64,000 nt of DNA, from NCBI GenBank assembly GCA_013398615.1, contig VZSR01003807.1, forward strand, positions 17,004,237-17,068,236, written 5' to 3'. The position numbers and the translations under genes are program-made. The notes under the pieces were generated by a model, which worked only from the letters and a program-made list of their open reading frames with translations, was not told the DNA's origin and did no database searches. Positions 50,401 to 63,886 of the stretch are shown piece after piece. This DNA is from Brachypodius melanocephalos (lineage: Eukaryota > Chordata > Aves > Passeriformes > Pycnonotidae). Each line of letters begins with the position of its first letter. Positions within the stretch are counted from its first letter, which is position 1.

Positions 50401-53400
50401 GATGTTCTAAAAAACTACACCATGTCTATCTTCAGAACAATTTTTTTAAAATCTTACATCATTTTCAGGCACTGCTGCTATCATCTTCCACGAAATTTAA
50501 GATTTTGGTTTTCTCTCGCATGTCCTGTGTTCCCAGATGAAAGATACATTTCTAGACAGTTATGTTCAATATCTCACCTGAGATGTAGGAGAATATTTTT
50601 ATTTTTGTAAGAGAAAGAAATAGAAGGAAAGGTAGAAAGGAGAGCAATACATTAATCTAGGATTTACTGTCACAATAAGTAAGCAGTGTTATTTTAGGAA
50701 GCTCTTCAGAAACAGGATTCCCTTAGCCTGTTAAGTCATTGAAAATAAAGCATCAGCCAACCCCTCTCTTGATGTGGTGGTCACACTGGGCAATCCTCTT
50801 CTCTGCACACACATGGGAGCAGTGACCCTGACCAGCAATGAAAGCCACCCCAATGTTTGGGGGCATAACTGGGTATAAATCACTCACTAATCCTTTAATA
50901 TTTCCGTTCACAATGAGGATCAAGTCTAAATGACAATGACATGATCCTTTTTTGAAATGAAAGGGATGAGTCCTTCTTGTCTGCACCTCACTGCCCTTGT
51001 TACTGTTCTTATACTCTAAATAAGATGGTGACTGTGGCTAAGCAAAGCAGGGAACAGTAACCCTTTAATTTCTTCCAGATGTGTCTGATGAGACAATACC
51101 TCTCACCACATGATCTTGCATCTGTAGTAACCAGTGTCGGCACATTGATCAGCTGAGGTGGCTGAAGTAAAATCAGGTTTCTACCACACATGGAAAATCT
51201 GACCATGAGGTTTACAGAGGAACTGGGCTGGGCCCTGCAGGGCATGGTCAGAGCTGAGTTATCTGTGGAAATGCAGCACTGTCCCCCCATGCCAAGCAGG
51301 GGGTGTGTGGCTGACATCCGCTCGCTGTGGGGGAATGGAAACATGCTAGTTTGACTGCATTGCTGAGGAAAATAAAACAGATGAATCTGTGGCATAGGTC
51401 CTGTCAATAACAATGCTGCGAGAGTCTTAGTCTGCCTGAGCTGCCTGACCACAGTCCCACATAAAAAAACAGATGAGTGTGAAGGGAAAAGAGATCCTGG
51501 TCATCTAATAAAGATGACCGCACAGATGAAATCAAACAGACCCAGACTGGGATTTGATCACGTTTCCAAAGCAACCTGCAGCCTGTAAACATCTGAAAAC
51601 AAATGTACGTAGGGTTCATGCTGACTACTGCCAATCTGTCAAGAAACCTGGGAGGAGGAGAGCCTGCCTGGAGGAGCCCATCAGGGTGGCAGGGACCATC
51701 TTCCCTGGCAGCAATCCACAGGGGAAGGCTCTTTCAGGACTGCCAAAGGATGTGCTGATGCAGGGACACCCCTCAGCCCCCCCATCCTGTCCATTGGTGG
51801 GAATGCTGCGGGGCAGAACTCTCAGAAAAGATCTTACAACACCATGGTACTACTTCTGTAAGCTGTGACTGTGCCTTGACTGCATGAAGGTGAGATTAGC
51901 TCTGTCTCTCGACCCTGCTATTAGTGCACGTGACACCTGGAGCACACTGTAGCAATGTGTTAGGACTCCGTAAGTACCTCACTGAGTCACTCAAACATAG
52001 CTGGTTCATTCAGTGCGTTTCAGAAGAGAGGCTCATCCCTTTGGAGGTTTATCGGTTGCCATTTTTAGTTTATGACTTAGTTTAGGAATTCAAGGGCAGT
52101 CTGTCACCAGATCATGAAGACAATCTCCTCATGCTTTATAGGTAAAGAGAGGTTGAGGGTTTTTTTTCTTTTTAAATGTAATTGGTTTTATTACTCGTTA
52201 GTATGTTCCTGTTTGTCAGACTTTCGATTGAAGTTCTAGGATATGTTTATACAGTCATGCTACCATCCCTAATTTGATGACCTCAATAAATACTATTATT
52301 TTGGCAATTCAATACGACTTTATAGGGCTTGCAACTTGGAGGTACCTCAGCAGTTCTACCCTTTAGTCATGTCAATGCTGCTTGAAAGATCTAAAATACT
52401 TAGATTTAGACCAAGGCTCACAGCCGAGGTCTTGCTGGATGTGACTGAGTTTAGTTTGTGTTCAGAGCCAGAATTAAGACATTTTTGACATTACAAAACA
52501 TTTTGAAGTATTAATTCTTAATAAGAATAAATAAAGATAAAATAATAAAGTCAATAAGGGATAATACGTATTTATTGCAATCTGTATTCATATTGCAACT
52601 TTTAATCTAAAGACTAGACCCAGAAGCAGAGTGCTATGACTTAAAAATTGAGAACTTCTCTTCCAACAGCCTCAGCATAGTTACCTGTGCAGTGGAGAAA
52701 CAGACCTTTAACAGCATGCCAGAGTGCTTTGTGTTTGAATGTAAACTACAGTGTCCCTGAAAATGTGGAGGAATACAAAGACAAAAGGAAACTAATAACC
52801 TTAAATAGAATTTGGCCAGGAAATGATGCTGACTCACTCTTCTACAAATTACATTGTCTTCTAACTTTTCCTACAAAAGATTAAAATCTAGTGTCTTAGA
52901 AGACATTGTTTACTTTTAATTGTCATGATATGCTTTTATTGATCAGGGAAGTTGACATTTGAAAGGACCGTCCAACACAGGGCAAAATAAAAAGCAGAAT
53001 TAATCCCTGAGATATCCATTCCTGTTGTGTCCATGCCTTCTATCTCAAGATTCAACTCCCGCTCAATGCAATGCCAAAACCAACTCTGATGACAATGCTG
53101 TGGTGTTGAGGTTCCACTTCTCATAGTGTTCTGCTGTTGGGAGAAGGGGCTGCTAGGATACTTTAGGGATGTGCACGAATTATTGGTGACAATGGCAAAC
53201 ACCAAGATAATTGTGACAATTCTTCTTTCAAAAACCATGAATCATCTGGAAATATACAAATTTCAAAGCTATTTTCAATACAGCACTCTGTTTCCATATA
53301 CCTGTGCACTTTGGCTCAAATCTTCCAAGCACTGTCATTGCAAGGTGATCTTTATGAACATTAATTCAGTAGCTGGATGGCTAATACAGCATTTTGATCT

Positions 53401-53714
53401 CTGACAGAGTCCATGCCAATGCTGAAAATAGCAACCTGAAAACACGTTGTCTTGATGCCTGTCTCTGAATCAATGAAGTGATCCAATTAATTTGTTTTGA
53501 GCAGCTTGGCCACTGAGCTGTGATGCTCTGGCTGCAACATCTGACACACATGAGATGTTTTAAAGGGAAATCCTTTTAATGTGCCAGCCCATATGCAAGC
53601 GAATTCACCTTGCTATATATTCACTTTTAAACTAAAATACTTGTGTGCAACTAGAAGGAATCATTTCATTAACAAATGAAGAAGTCCTACCACTTTATAG
53701 TGTTTTCTTTAAGA

Positions 53715-53753
53715 TAATTAACAGAATAATTGAAATTCAATTATTTGAATTTC
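53715..53753. promoter_or_regulatory. AT-rich patch with TAATTA core and 9-bp palindrome
   Basis: TAATTA at 53715-53720 is a homeodomain-type core. It is followed by GAAATTCAA, TTAT and TTGAATTTC (53732-53753), a perfect 9-bp inverted repeat. This could be part of an enhancer, but AT-rich DNA yields such motifs by chance. Confidence 0.2.
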
Positions 53754-54239
53754 TATTCCCATGCAGATTCTTATTTTAACATACAAGATTTTATAGACAG
53801 AGACACTAATATCATTTAAGGCAGGAAGACTGCTAATCTTAGATTTAGTAGCCCATTTAGATTACCAGAGAGGAAATGGCTCATCCTTGCTTGTGAGGCT
53901 CTAGAAATAGCCCAGACCTGATGTAACTAGTGTTTAAAAATAAAGGTGTTTGCACTGATAGCAGACAAATCAAGTTATTGCAAAGAAAGTGGGAACTCCC
54001 GAGGCACACGCTGTAGCTGGCGTGACAGAGGGATTCCCTACACACAGGCTGAAAAGGAGACTCTACGGGGTGCAGCTTGACTGCTGAAAAACAAGCAATG
54101 CAAGAGTAAGAAACAGCTAAATAAAAATTGCAGAGTTAAATGAGTTCCTTACACAGTCACTGCAGAGGGGCTGTTTGCTATTACACACCTCTCTCCCAAG
54201 GCATCTCCTCCATTACCACGAAAGTCAGTTATTCACATC

Positions 54240-54420
54240 ATGTCCTCTCACGTCATTTCTAATCTATGATTTAGTTAGGCCAAATATTTAATTAGAGACT
54301 TCAATATAAAAGCAATTAACAAGCTTCCTATGTATAAACCATAATTATGATGCAGCTTAGTAATAAAAGAATGACTAATAAACAACATTTTGTTGAAATT
54401 CTGTTTAGATATTTTTGTGA
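54240..54420. promoter_or_regulatory. Candidate AT-rich conserved non-coding element
   Basis: TAATTA cores at 54289-54294 and 54342-54347, together with an AATTAAC site and other ATTA sites, are packed into about 120 bp of complex, non-repetitive AT-rich sequence. This texture is typical of developmental enhancers bound by homeodomain proteins. Conservation cannot be seen from one sequence, so this is inference. Confidence 0.2.
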
Positions 54421-57400
54421 TATGTTTTAAACAGCTGATTTATTTTTGTCTCACCAGTCTTGGCTAAAAAAATTAAGTCCTCCTGTATCTCATATTTTTG
54501 GTAGCAATTTTTATTGCTTTGCAACTGCCAGTGTGTCACTTAGCTACTCTGTGACATCACAACAGAGCAGCTTGTGGCAATGGCATCACATGCCTGCACC
54601 ATAACAATGCAAATAAAAGGCTTGTTAGACTCTTATTCTTAGCAAGAAAAGGGTTTCCAGAGTACTAAAGTATAATTGCAGGTTTCAGGACATGGACTCG
54701 CCCTGGTAAAATCAGGCTGATCCTATGAAAGTTGATGCTTCAGCCAAGGCACTTATTCATAGCAGGATCCTTCATAAAACCAGAACAAGATAAACAGGAA
54801 ACACTCTCTATGTCATCTAAATAATAAGCATCTTCAACAGACTTCTATCCATGTAGGGGTCATCTTGCAATTATTGATTTATGATTATGGGCTTCAGGTG
54901 AGAGGTAAGAACCACTTTGTTGACAACTGAGAGGTAAGAGTTTATGAAGTAAAATGAGGCAGGAGGGATTGAGCTGCTGGAGGATGGGATAGAAGGAGGG
55001 AGAGGCAGGAGAGTGCTGAGGGAGTGGCAGCTGGGGTGCAGGACCTATGAGCTGTGCATGCCTGTGGCTTCTCGTGTCACTGAAATGGCGCAGTGAAGAA
55101 GCAGGCAAGGAATTCGGCTGTGCGTCATTCGCTTCATATCTGGTGACATCCCAGAAAACTCTCCCCTTGGAAGCAACTTCCAAAAACGCTTACAGCAATA
55201 TCTTAAGGCAATTACAAATACCAGCTTAATAAGGAGCTAGCATGCACACAATAATCTTTCAAAAATCACAGATAAGGAAATGTTGGCTATCTTAATTTCT
55301 GCCTCCAGAAACTAGCTTCTCCAACCACTGCACATCTCTCCAGTCTGCTGTGTCCTACTCCTGTTTTCATATTCACTTTTGCCAAGGGATAGGAAAGATG
55401 TGGATCAGCCATTTTGTTCTCTTCCCTTCCTAAAGCAGGAAAGTTACACTTAATTCAGGAATTATTCAATGGAATCCATGCAAGCAGGGAGACTAGAGAC
55501 TGATGGAGGCCGGGTGCTATATTCCAAGCTTCTCTCATGCTTCTGTCCCTTCGCCTCTGCCTCCCTCTCTCCCTCTCCCAAAACTCAGGCACGCCCAGCA
55601 GAGTGGGAGAAATGCTCTCCGACAAGGTGGTGAAGTACACAAGATCACGACTCTGCCTTTATCGTTGCAGACTTCACCACCTATTGATTTATAGCCTGGT
55701 TAGGGTAGACCACAATCATCTTTACACACCTAGTTTTCCACATGTAGTACCTAGTCTCCCAGCTGCCATTATAATGTGGATTTCTAGAGGAGTTATGGAC
55801 AAAGCCTGGCCTTATGTCAGGTAGTGATGGTGTAGAATAAGAAACTACCAGCTTCTTTCCTTCTCTTTTTCATCACTTTTCACAGAAGGGAGCTGTTCAA
55901 AACTGGAGGTAAAATTAAGCAGGTGTGGGCAGAAGAATGATTTGTACACCAAATGCTCTTGCATATAAGGCTTCCTGCATTTGCATGGTGTTCTTGGATG
56001 GGGGCTCTGTCTGCTGCAGCAGAAAGCAGCCATTTTTTTTGAAAAGGTGTGCTTGAACAGAGTAGCAGGTCATTTTATTGCCAAAACATTTTCGCTTCAC
56101 TGCTTTAAATAATCTGTAAAACTACTAGGAATGAAAAATAAATAACAAAAATTACCCTGCACAGAACTGGTTAGAGTATGTGTCCATGCCTGGTAGTAGA
56201 CTCGAGTAAACTTCATTTTGTTTGGAAGCAAAGCCAAACATCCTGGAAAAGATAGCCCATATTTGCTTTGCGGAACAGGGGTCCTTTCACAGCTGGAGCC
56301 AAATCTCACTGAAACCCCAGGAACCTTGGTTTAATTGGGCTCTGTGTCAGGGAAAATTGGCATAATTTTCTAATAAAAGAACTAGCTCATTTAGGAATCC
56401 CTCCCAAGTTTGCTGGGGAGAGGATAAGTTGCACAGTCTGGATGTGCCCTATAGAGTAAATCAGCCTTTCCCTCTTCAAAGCTAAATACAAGGCTGACTT
56501 CTCTTGCTGTTTCATAAAGAGTTATAGAAATACAAACCAGAAACAAAGACTCCAACTGAGAAAAATAGGATTTGTTTTTGAAAGCTCTTAGCTTGTAGGA
56601 AAGTTAAACAAACGAGCGTATTAAGCAGTGGCAGACTGTTAGATAGCTGGGTAATCCGACAGGAAACTTTGGAACCGTGCATCCAAATTCAAGTGAAAGG
56701 GACATATGGGGACTGTGACAGACTGAGTACTGTCAACTGAGAGAGCACACTCAATTGAGAACTCCAGGAACTATGAACTAGGGAAAGCTGCACACCTTTG
56801 TGTTGTATTTAATGAAGAATGATCTGCTGTCTAATCACTCATTTTGGGAAGGCCCACAACCTCCTCAGGAGGACTACTGATGTAAGGCCAGAAACTGCTT
56901 CCACTGATGTTAATGGCAAGATATTTAATCATCTCAGTGAGGAAAGGATCAGGCCCTTAGGTGAAGGCATGAAAATGTATCTACATACTAATGAAGCAGC
57001 ATTAGCAGGAGAGAAAGCCTGTAGTGTGGAAACAGGTAATTGTAAATGCAAGTCCATAAGAGATTCCGCATTTATGTTTGCAAAAAGACAGACAAGACAT
57101 GAAAAACAAGCCTTTTAGCCAAGGAAAACGGATATTAATTCAGTTCCCCAGCTAGAGCACCTGTGCAAACAATACCATCCCCAGGCAATTAAAAGAGAGA
57201 ACTCCATAGTTAATAGGATAATGTTGATTAACACCTGACCACTTTATGGGGATAGAAGAATAGATTTGGCAGATCTGCAAAATTAAATTATGTCACCTAA
57301 AAAGCCATTATTTCACACTCAGTATTTCTACAAGAACATTCTAGATTTGAATAACTTTGCTCAGAGAAAAGCAGAATATGTAACTATTTTTGTGAGGTTC

Positions 57401-57841
57401 GAAAAAAGTTTTGATTTGGTAAATCTAAATATTCCATGAATGTAATTTTTAAACAAACTTTATGTCTAACCATTTTATAAAGAACAAGTATTTTTGTTGT
57501 AAACTAAGCTAATTTTTTTAACCAGAAAAATATTTTGACACAAGTGGGTACTTGAGTAGTTTAAAAACATTCTTCTAATGCTTTTCCAAAGTCTAATTAA
57601 ATCAACTGACGCTCATGAGTAATTTCAATATCAACTCTTTTTTTTAATGTTCAATAAAAGACTTCTCATCAGAACAACCCTGCTCCAACAAACCCTAGGA
57701 CAGTAAGTTTTCATAAAGTTTGAGAAAATCAGTTATATCACAGTCCTCACTGAAGCATTTTATATCACCCAAAAACTTGCAGATTGTTTTTGACTCTTGT
57801 GTACTAGTGGACCTTAGAAACATGTAGGAAAGTCAGACAAC

Positions 57842-57901
57842 CTTCTTTTTTTTTCCTTATCTCCTTTTTTTTTTTTTTCTTGCTTCTTTTTTTCTTTTTC
57901 T
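57842..57901. repeat. Pyrimidine-rich tract with T runs
   Basis: T runs of 7 to 14 bases are separated by C or CC, with a few A and G residues. Confidence 0.8.
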
Positions 57902-60097
57902 GCAAGGGCAGAAAGTTTCCCTGTCCAGGAGCTTTTAGTCTACAGCAAACATGCTTCATCTATGTTTGCATTCAGGTCTGGTTGTTCCACTTTAGGAGGG
58001 AAATGAACACCATGTGTCGACCACTAATACTAAAAAAAAAAAAAAATCCAGGATATAAAAAAAATAGCCAAGAGGCCTATTCTTATCCTATTGCTAGGAA
58101 GACTAGAGATTTGTGGGACCAGAATACTTCCTATCTTATATTAAGGTCTGTAACTAGACTGACAGGAGCTAAAGTAACCAGAACCCTTTAGATACTTTTA
58201 GCATCAGGCACATATATATCACCCACCTAGCCTCAAACTGACCTCAGTTTAAGGTCAACTTGAATTTTATTACAAGTTGATTTAAAAGAAGAAGAAAACC
58301 AAACCCAAACCATGAGGTAACTGCCAACAGCTGACAGCAGCCTGTCACAGACAGCCAGCTCAAGGCATTCCTCAAAGCAGCCTATTCAGAGTCCTGCAGA
58401 ACACAGACAGGTTTTATTTACGGCTTCCCAGCACCATCCAGACCAGCAACTAATTGAGAATGTACTATTTCCATGCTTGATCTTTGCTGAGCTATAAATG
58501 ATGAGCATTGAAGAAATATTTTCCCTCTCACGCTCAAGCAGTGCAACTCACACTTGCACTCATGAAATTTCCAAGCAGCCACTGACAACTGCCAAAAACT
58601 CATTAAAGGTTATGGACCACTGAGTCATCATGAAATGATTTTTGAGTGACCTAAGAAAACAGTTTATGTAAGAGACTTTGTGGATCAAGGAGGAAAGATG
58701 TAAGCAATCCCTTTAAGTGCAGGTTTGGAACTAGATGTAGGACATTAGGCCTAAAATTTGTAAACTGTGCTCCTTTCATTTTGTTCCAATCCCAGCTTTG
58801 GTGGGTGAGTCAGAGAAAGGCTGGCAAGCAGCTGTGTGAGACTACCTCGCAGGAGATAAGGGAACACTGAATACTTCCATCACCTTGGTTTCCTCACTAC
58901 TTAGAATGAAATTGCAGTGCAGGAGCCTACCCCAGCTTTTCCATGTGTTGACTTTTTGCAGGATTCTGCTGTTAATTAGGTTTGCAGAGCAGGATAGGAG
59001 AGAGAATTTATAGAAGGCTCTGGATATGGAGATTGAGGAATTGGAATTTGGTCTGCTGAAGAAAGGGAAGAAAAATATGAGTGAGAAATTATTGTGCTGG
59101 CAAGATTGCTGTGCAGAGACACATATGACTGCCAATGGAAGATAAAAAGACAAAACACACTTAAAGAAAAATTGGCATGTAAGCAACTCAGTATAGGAAG
59201 GGAGAATTATTTTGCTTTATATTATGAGAAATTTTGGGCCAAGGATCATATTTTTTACCATTTCCTATCTAGGTGGGTAAAACTCTCTTTCCATTCTATT
59301 TACATACTTATTTTTCATGCTGTTAGGATTAAACTGGGAATGAAGGTCTACTGTCCTAGGCATTGTGTGGGTGAGAAGACAGTCTCAACCTGAATCGCTT
59401 ACAGTCAAAACAGACAAGACACAAAAAATAAAAAAGGTGATAAAACAGAGATCCACACCAGCAAACACTACGGTATCCGTGGTTTCACTGGGGGCAGGGA
59501 CAGGATTGTGATAAGTGAGAGGAGAAGACAAAGCAAAGGAAGGAGAGAGAGGAGGGCAGGCAGGACAGACAGTGGAATCATCAGAGGCAAGTCCAGGGGA
59601 GTCTGGAGATGAGGAGCCTTGGATAACTCTTGTGCATCTCAGCAAGCAGCTGCTTGGCAGCAGCCAGTCAAAGCTGTAGAAAATGTTATCAGTGACCATG
59701 AGGCTCGTCTCACGTTTTCTGTGGCTCTTGGCACAAACGACCAGTCATGTCCCTGAAGTCAACACTTCTGGAGAGACAAGAACTCCCAGACCTACTGACA
59801 GCTATAATTTTTCTCTTATGCATTTCTAAATATGGAAAGAATTGGAAACATTTCTGCCTGTGTATCTTATTCTACAAAAAAGGGGGTGTAGGATCAGGAA
59901 AAATTGCATGGAAATCCCTAGCAAGATCTTGAAATTGTTTCAGCAAGGAAAAAAATAAAGGACTGTGCTTATTTAAGTTCAAATGTTTTGCTTTGAATTT
60001 ATCAACACATGGTTGATAAATTGTTACCTGGATTTACTTTTAATTTAATTGGATTAAACTGTACCTTCATTTTATTGGGCCTTAAATGTTGTTGAAG

Positions 60098-60155
60098 TGT
60101 TTTTTTGTTGTTGTTGTTGGGGTTTTTTTGTTGTTGTTGTTGTTTTGTTTTGTTA
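60098..60155. repeat. (GTT)n with T and G runs
   Basis: Two blocks of GTT units (about four and five copies) lie around a GGGG(T)7 spacer and end in GTTTT units. Confidence 0.9.
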
Positions 60156-63100
60156 TTAATACTGACTAAGCCAGAAAAGTCACTAAATAGTGTCCTATAT
60201 GCAACATAAGCCTAATGTTATTTGACATCAAATTAAAGAATGCAATGAAAAGTTTGTGGCTGTACTAAGTAAATCAGTCAGAACTTATCATTAATGCTAT
60301 CATTAACCTCTTAACAAATGTTTTATACACTACACTGCTCTTCTCTTTCTTTCTTTTTTAAGATGATCTAGACAAATGTACACCTGATTAGTTGATCCAG
60401 AAAATTCTGCTTGCTCATCACCAGCAATGCTTACTTACCCAGCTTTCAAAACAAAATAGAGCTTTCTCTCAGCTTTTCAGGCACTAGACCTTTCCACTCA
60501 AACCCTGGAGAAAGTAGAACTGGCTACATGTTATTCTGCAAGTTAGCCATTTCAAGGAGAAAGGAAAAGGAGCTCTGGAGTACATCTCTTTCTGTGGAAA
60601 TTAAATTTCCAGAAGAGTTTTTGCATAGAAAGTGAGGGATTCCTATGAAACATCTCAAATTCCACCACTTCCATGGTCTCACACAAGCAAAAGTGCAGCT
60701 TTTAAGGAGCCATTTCCAGATCTGGTGTAAGTTTAACAGTGAAAGACAATACCTAATTTGCACCCAGGAATGAAATGGAAGCAGAGCATAGCACAGAGTG
60801 CATCCTTTAAGAAAGCCTGGCCAACAGGCTAGCAACAGCATGCCACCCCAGCTGAAAGCAATCCCAACCCACAGCCAAACTATGCAGGGCCTAAACTGTG
60901 CTCTGCACTTGGCACAGCAAATAAGCAATCTAATGGGCAAAGAATTTGCACACTAAATTTAGATGTGTTGCCACAATGAGAACAACTGTCATGGTCATTA
61001 TGGACTAAAGGAATATGAAAATCACAGCCTTCATCTCAAAAGGTAATTGCTTGGGTATGGTGTGAGTCATGTTTTGGTGATACTTCCATTCATTTTAAAG
61101 GTATTGTTGAATAAGCTTGGACTTCATCACAATAGGAGCAAACTTTACTGAGATGTGGAAAGAGGGGCACAGCACCTCTGTGAGTAAGACATCAAGAGCC
61201 CTTCCACTAGGCACAGCTCAGGGATGGGTAGAGGAGGTCACCCAGGCCCAGGTGAAGAATGTGACATAACGTTGAACAAGCACAAGAGACACTCACAGTC
61301 GCAGTCTGCGGCATTACAGTAAGTCTTCCAGGCCAGTAGAAAGAGTGTGAATGTGATATGTAGTTCATTAGGAAACCAATGAAGAGTTTAAAGGGAGGAG
61401 AATCTTGAATAAAAAACAACTTTATTTTTTGGCAAACCAAGAGGGAGCAATGAAGAAGAACGTAATGGAAACCACTGCAGTAATTATCCAACCACCCATG
61501 CATTCCTGCACCATATCCAGCATAGGTTCCTTGCACAGCCTAACCAAGGAGGCTCCATGGCAATTGACCCTTTCCAAATATGGGCCTGGAGAAGAAGCTT
61601 GGCTCTTGCTGTGCTTGCCACAGAAAGAGAGCGAACAGAAGCAAATTCTGCAGGAATTTTAACAGATTTTGCCAATATTCTTTGCATGAGAAGAGTCCAA
61701 TAGAGTGACCAAAAGGGATTGATGCTGCCCAAGCTCCAAACACACTTCCCTCGTGACTTTTCATAATTGCTGCTTGAGGTGTATATATATCTCTCTAACT
61801 TATCAGAGGTATGCACACACTTCTGCCCACCCACTTTCAGAACACTGAAGTCTTTAGTATAAAATACACATGAAGGAGGAAAATGGTTGGAGAAAATGAA
61901 CAAACTATGTACAGATTCATTCTATTGATTCCATACAATAGCTAGACACTAGACAAGTAAATTTTAAATACAAGAGAGAGGCATGGTGTCTTAAAAAAAA
62001 AATTTCTTCCATGTTTCAGAAGTAGAAATATTTTGCCCCTGACAAAATACTATGCTGCTATTCTTTTTCCTTTTTTTTTTCCCTCAGTTATATCTCTACA
62101 GTCTTAAAAGTTAGACTTCTTCCTTTTTCTCCAGGAGAAAAACTTTTATTTTTTCAAAATAGAGATAAAAAGACATCTAAAATGGAAAAATCTGGAATAC
62201 ACTGAAGTTCTAATAATATAACTGGGCTCATTAGAGGAATAACATGATCTAAAGAATATCTAATGACAATCAAAACCACAGCTGCAGCTTTTTATTCATG
62301 TATCTGCTAGGCCGAGAGAGGAAACACAATTACTGCAGAATCTGAGCCCCATGAAAAACAAAAGGAATTTTTTCCATTGCCTTTTGTGAAAATTGGATTA
62401 GATTCTTTGTGCTCATAACAAAACATCCAGTTTGTTAGAATATCAGCTGGGCAAAAACCCTGCAATAGGAACATATGTACATTTGGTAAAACTGAAAGGC
62501 CCTTTCCATTTCATTTCTAAAACTAAAAAACCTAAAAGTCTCAGAGGACAGAAAAGATGGGAAAAAAGACAATCTGAGTGAATGACAGACATTCATTTAC
62601 CAGGAATCAGAGGAAACATTTCTTTGAGCATGCACAAGATTGGACTTTGTGTCTATGTCACCAATTATCTTAATGCAGTTACTCTGTACAAGGTCATGAC
62701 AGTATTAAATAAGAAGTGCTAGGTTACCACACTTAGGTGATATCCCCGGCATCTAAAGGTCTGGAAATAATCTGCTGCTTATCAGAGCTTTGAGCAGAGC
62801 AGGACACTGATCTGAAGGAGGGGGTGGGGTCCTGCATGACATCTCCTCTGAGCCCTTGAAAGACACATCCGCCACCCCAGGCAGTGCCACTTGGAGACAA
62901 GCCACCATTTCTGTTGTCTCTAAACCTTCCTGGTAAAGCTACGAATTTTGTCACTCTAGGCAGGATAAAAATGATTTTCTATTTTGCTTTTCTCAAACCT
63001 GAGCTTTGCTACCCTGTGACAATCAGCTTTTTTGCAAAACTCAGCCAAATAGGTTGTGCAGTATCATGACAATGTGCATTTTTCCAGGTTATGTCAGCAA

Positions 63101-63833
63101 AGGAAGGTGTGGGATGCACTTCTTTAAAGCTGGAAATGTTTGGGTTGAACATGAAAAGTCTCTAAATCTGGAAAATCTGCATCTCTGTGATGCATTGAAG
63201 TACAACCTAAAAGTCTGCAGGGTGGTGGTGGTAATATGATATTTTCTAGACATTATTGAATGCAATAATATTCCAGTAAAGTTCTCATTTTGTGTGTGAA
63301 TTTCAAGATTTTGGAAAGGAATTCCCTACTCTATGGTTGCAGGCCTTTCCAAAAAGACATCTGCTTCTACTTATTCACAGTCTCTGCTTCCAGCTTGAGT
63401 ATTATAGAATAGTTATGGAAAGAGGGGATGCTCAGATCACAGTTCCTAACTGAATCCCTTTCAGGATATGATACAGAATTCCATACTATTTAAGACTGAA
63501 TCGGGATTAATTTATATAGTGTTTTATATGGTTTTGTGGCATTCATATGGATCATTTACTCTTATTTCCAGTCTCATAAGAAAAGTGGTTTAATGAGATC
63601 TTGTCCTCAGATGAACTAAGTGTGGTCATGTACCTTTCACAGTTTGAATAATACATGCCACTAAAGACATGGGGACAAGTTCTCAGAGTGATATTGGTTT
63701 ATGTTGCTGCACACTACCATCTTGGCATGTTGAGATCTACAGCAGAAAAAAATGTGAAGGTTCTGTCTTTCATATACTGATTATTACTTGAAAACTCTGC
63801 AAGATAATCAAGCAGGAGAAATTATAAGACTAC

Positions 63834-63886
63834 TTTTTTTTTGTCAGGTGAAAGATTTGCTTCCTTTTTTTTTTTTGTTTTGTTTT
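63834..63886. repeat. Two T-rich runs
   Basis: A T run at 63834-63842 and a longer one ending in GTTTT units at 63865-63886 are separated by about 20 bp of mixed sequence. Confidence 0.85.

Larger units (their letters stand above)
42137..53640. other. Unique non-coding sequence with few repeats
   Basis: About 11.5 kb without a recognised gene. The patches 46500-47080 and 51000-51870 are GC-richer and carry overlapping frames of 80-147 codons on both strands with no known domain. A frame at 49302-49577 has a hydrophobic start that resembles a signal peptide, but nothing else supports it. A CTCF-like match (11 of 13 positions of the core, judged from memory) lies at 51293-51305. Confidence 0.5.

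Noticed and set aside
26963..54620. Shared 16-base word CAATGCAAATAAAAGG near 26963 and 54605
   Set aside because: The flanks do not align, and low-complexity AT-rich words match by chance at this scale.
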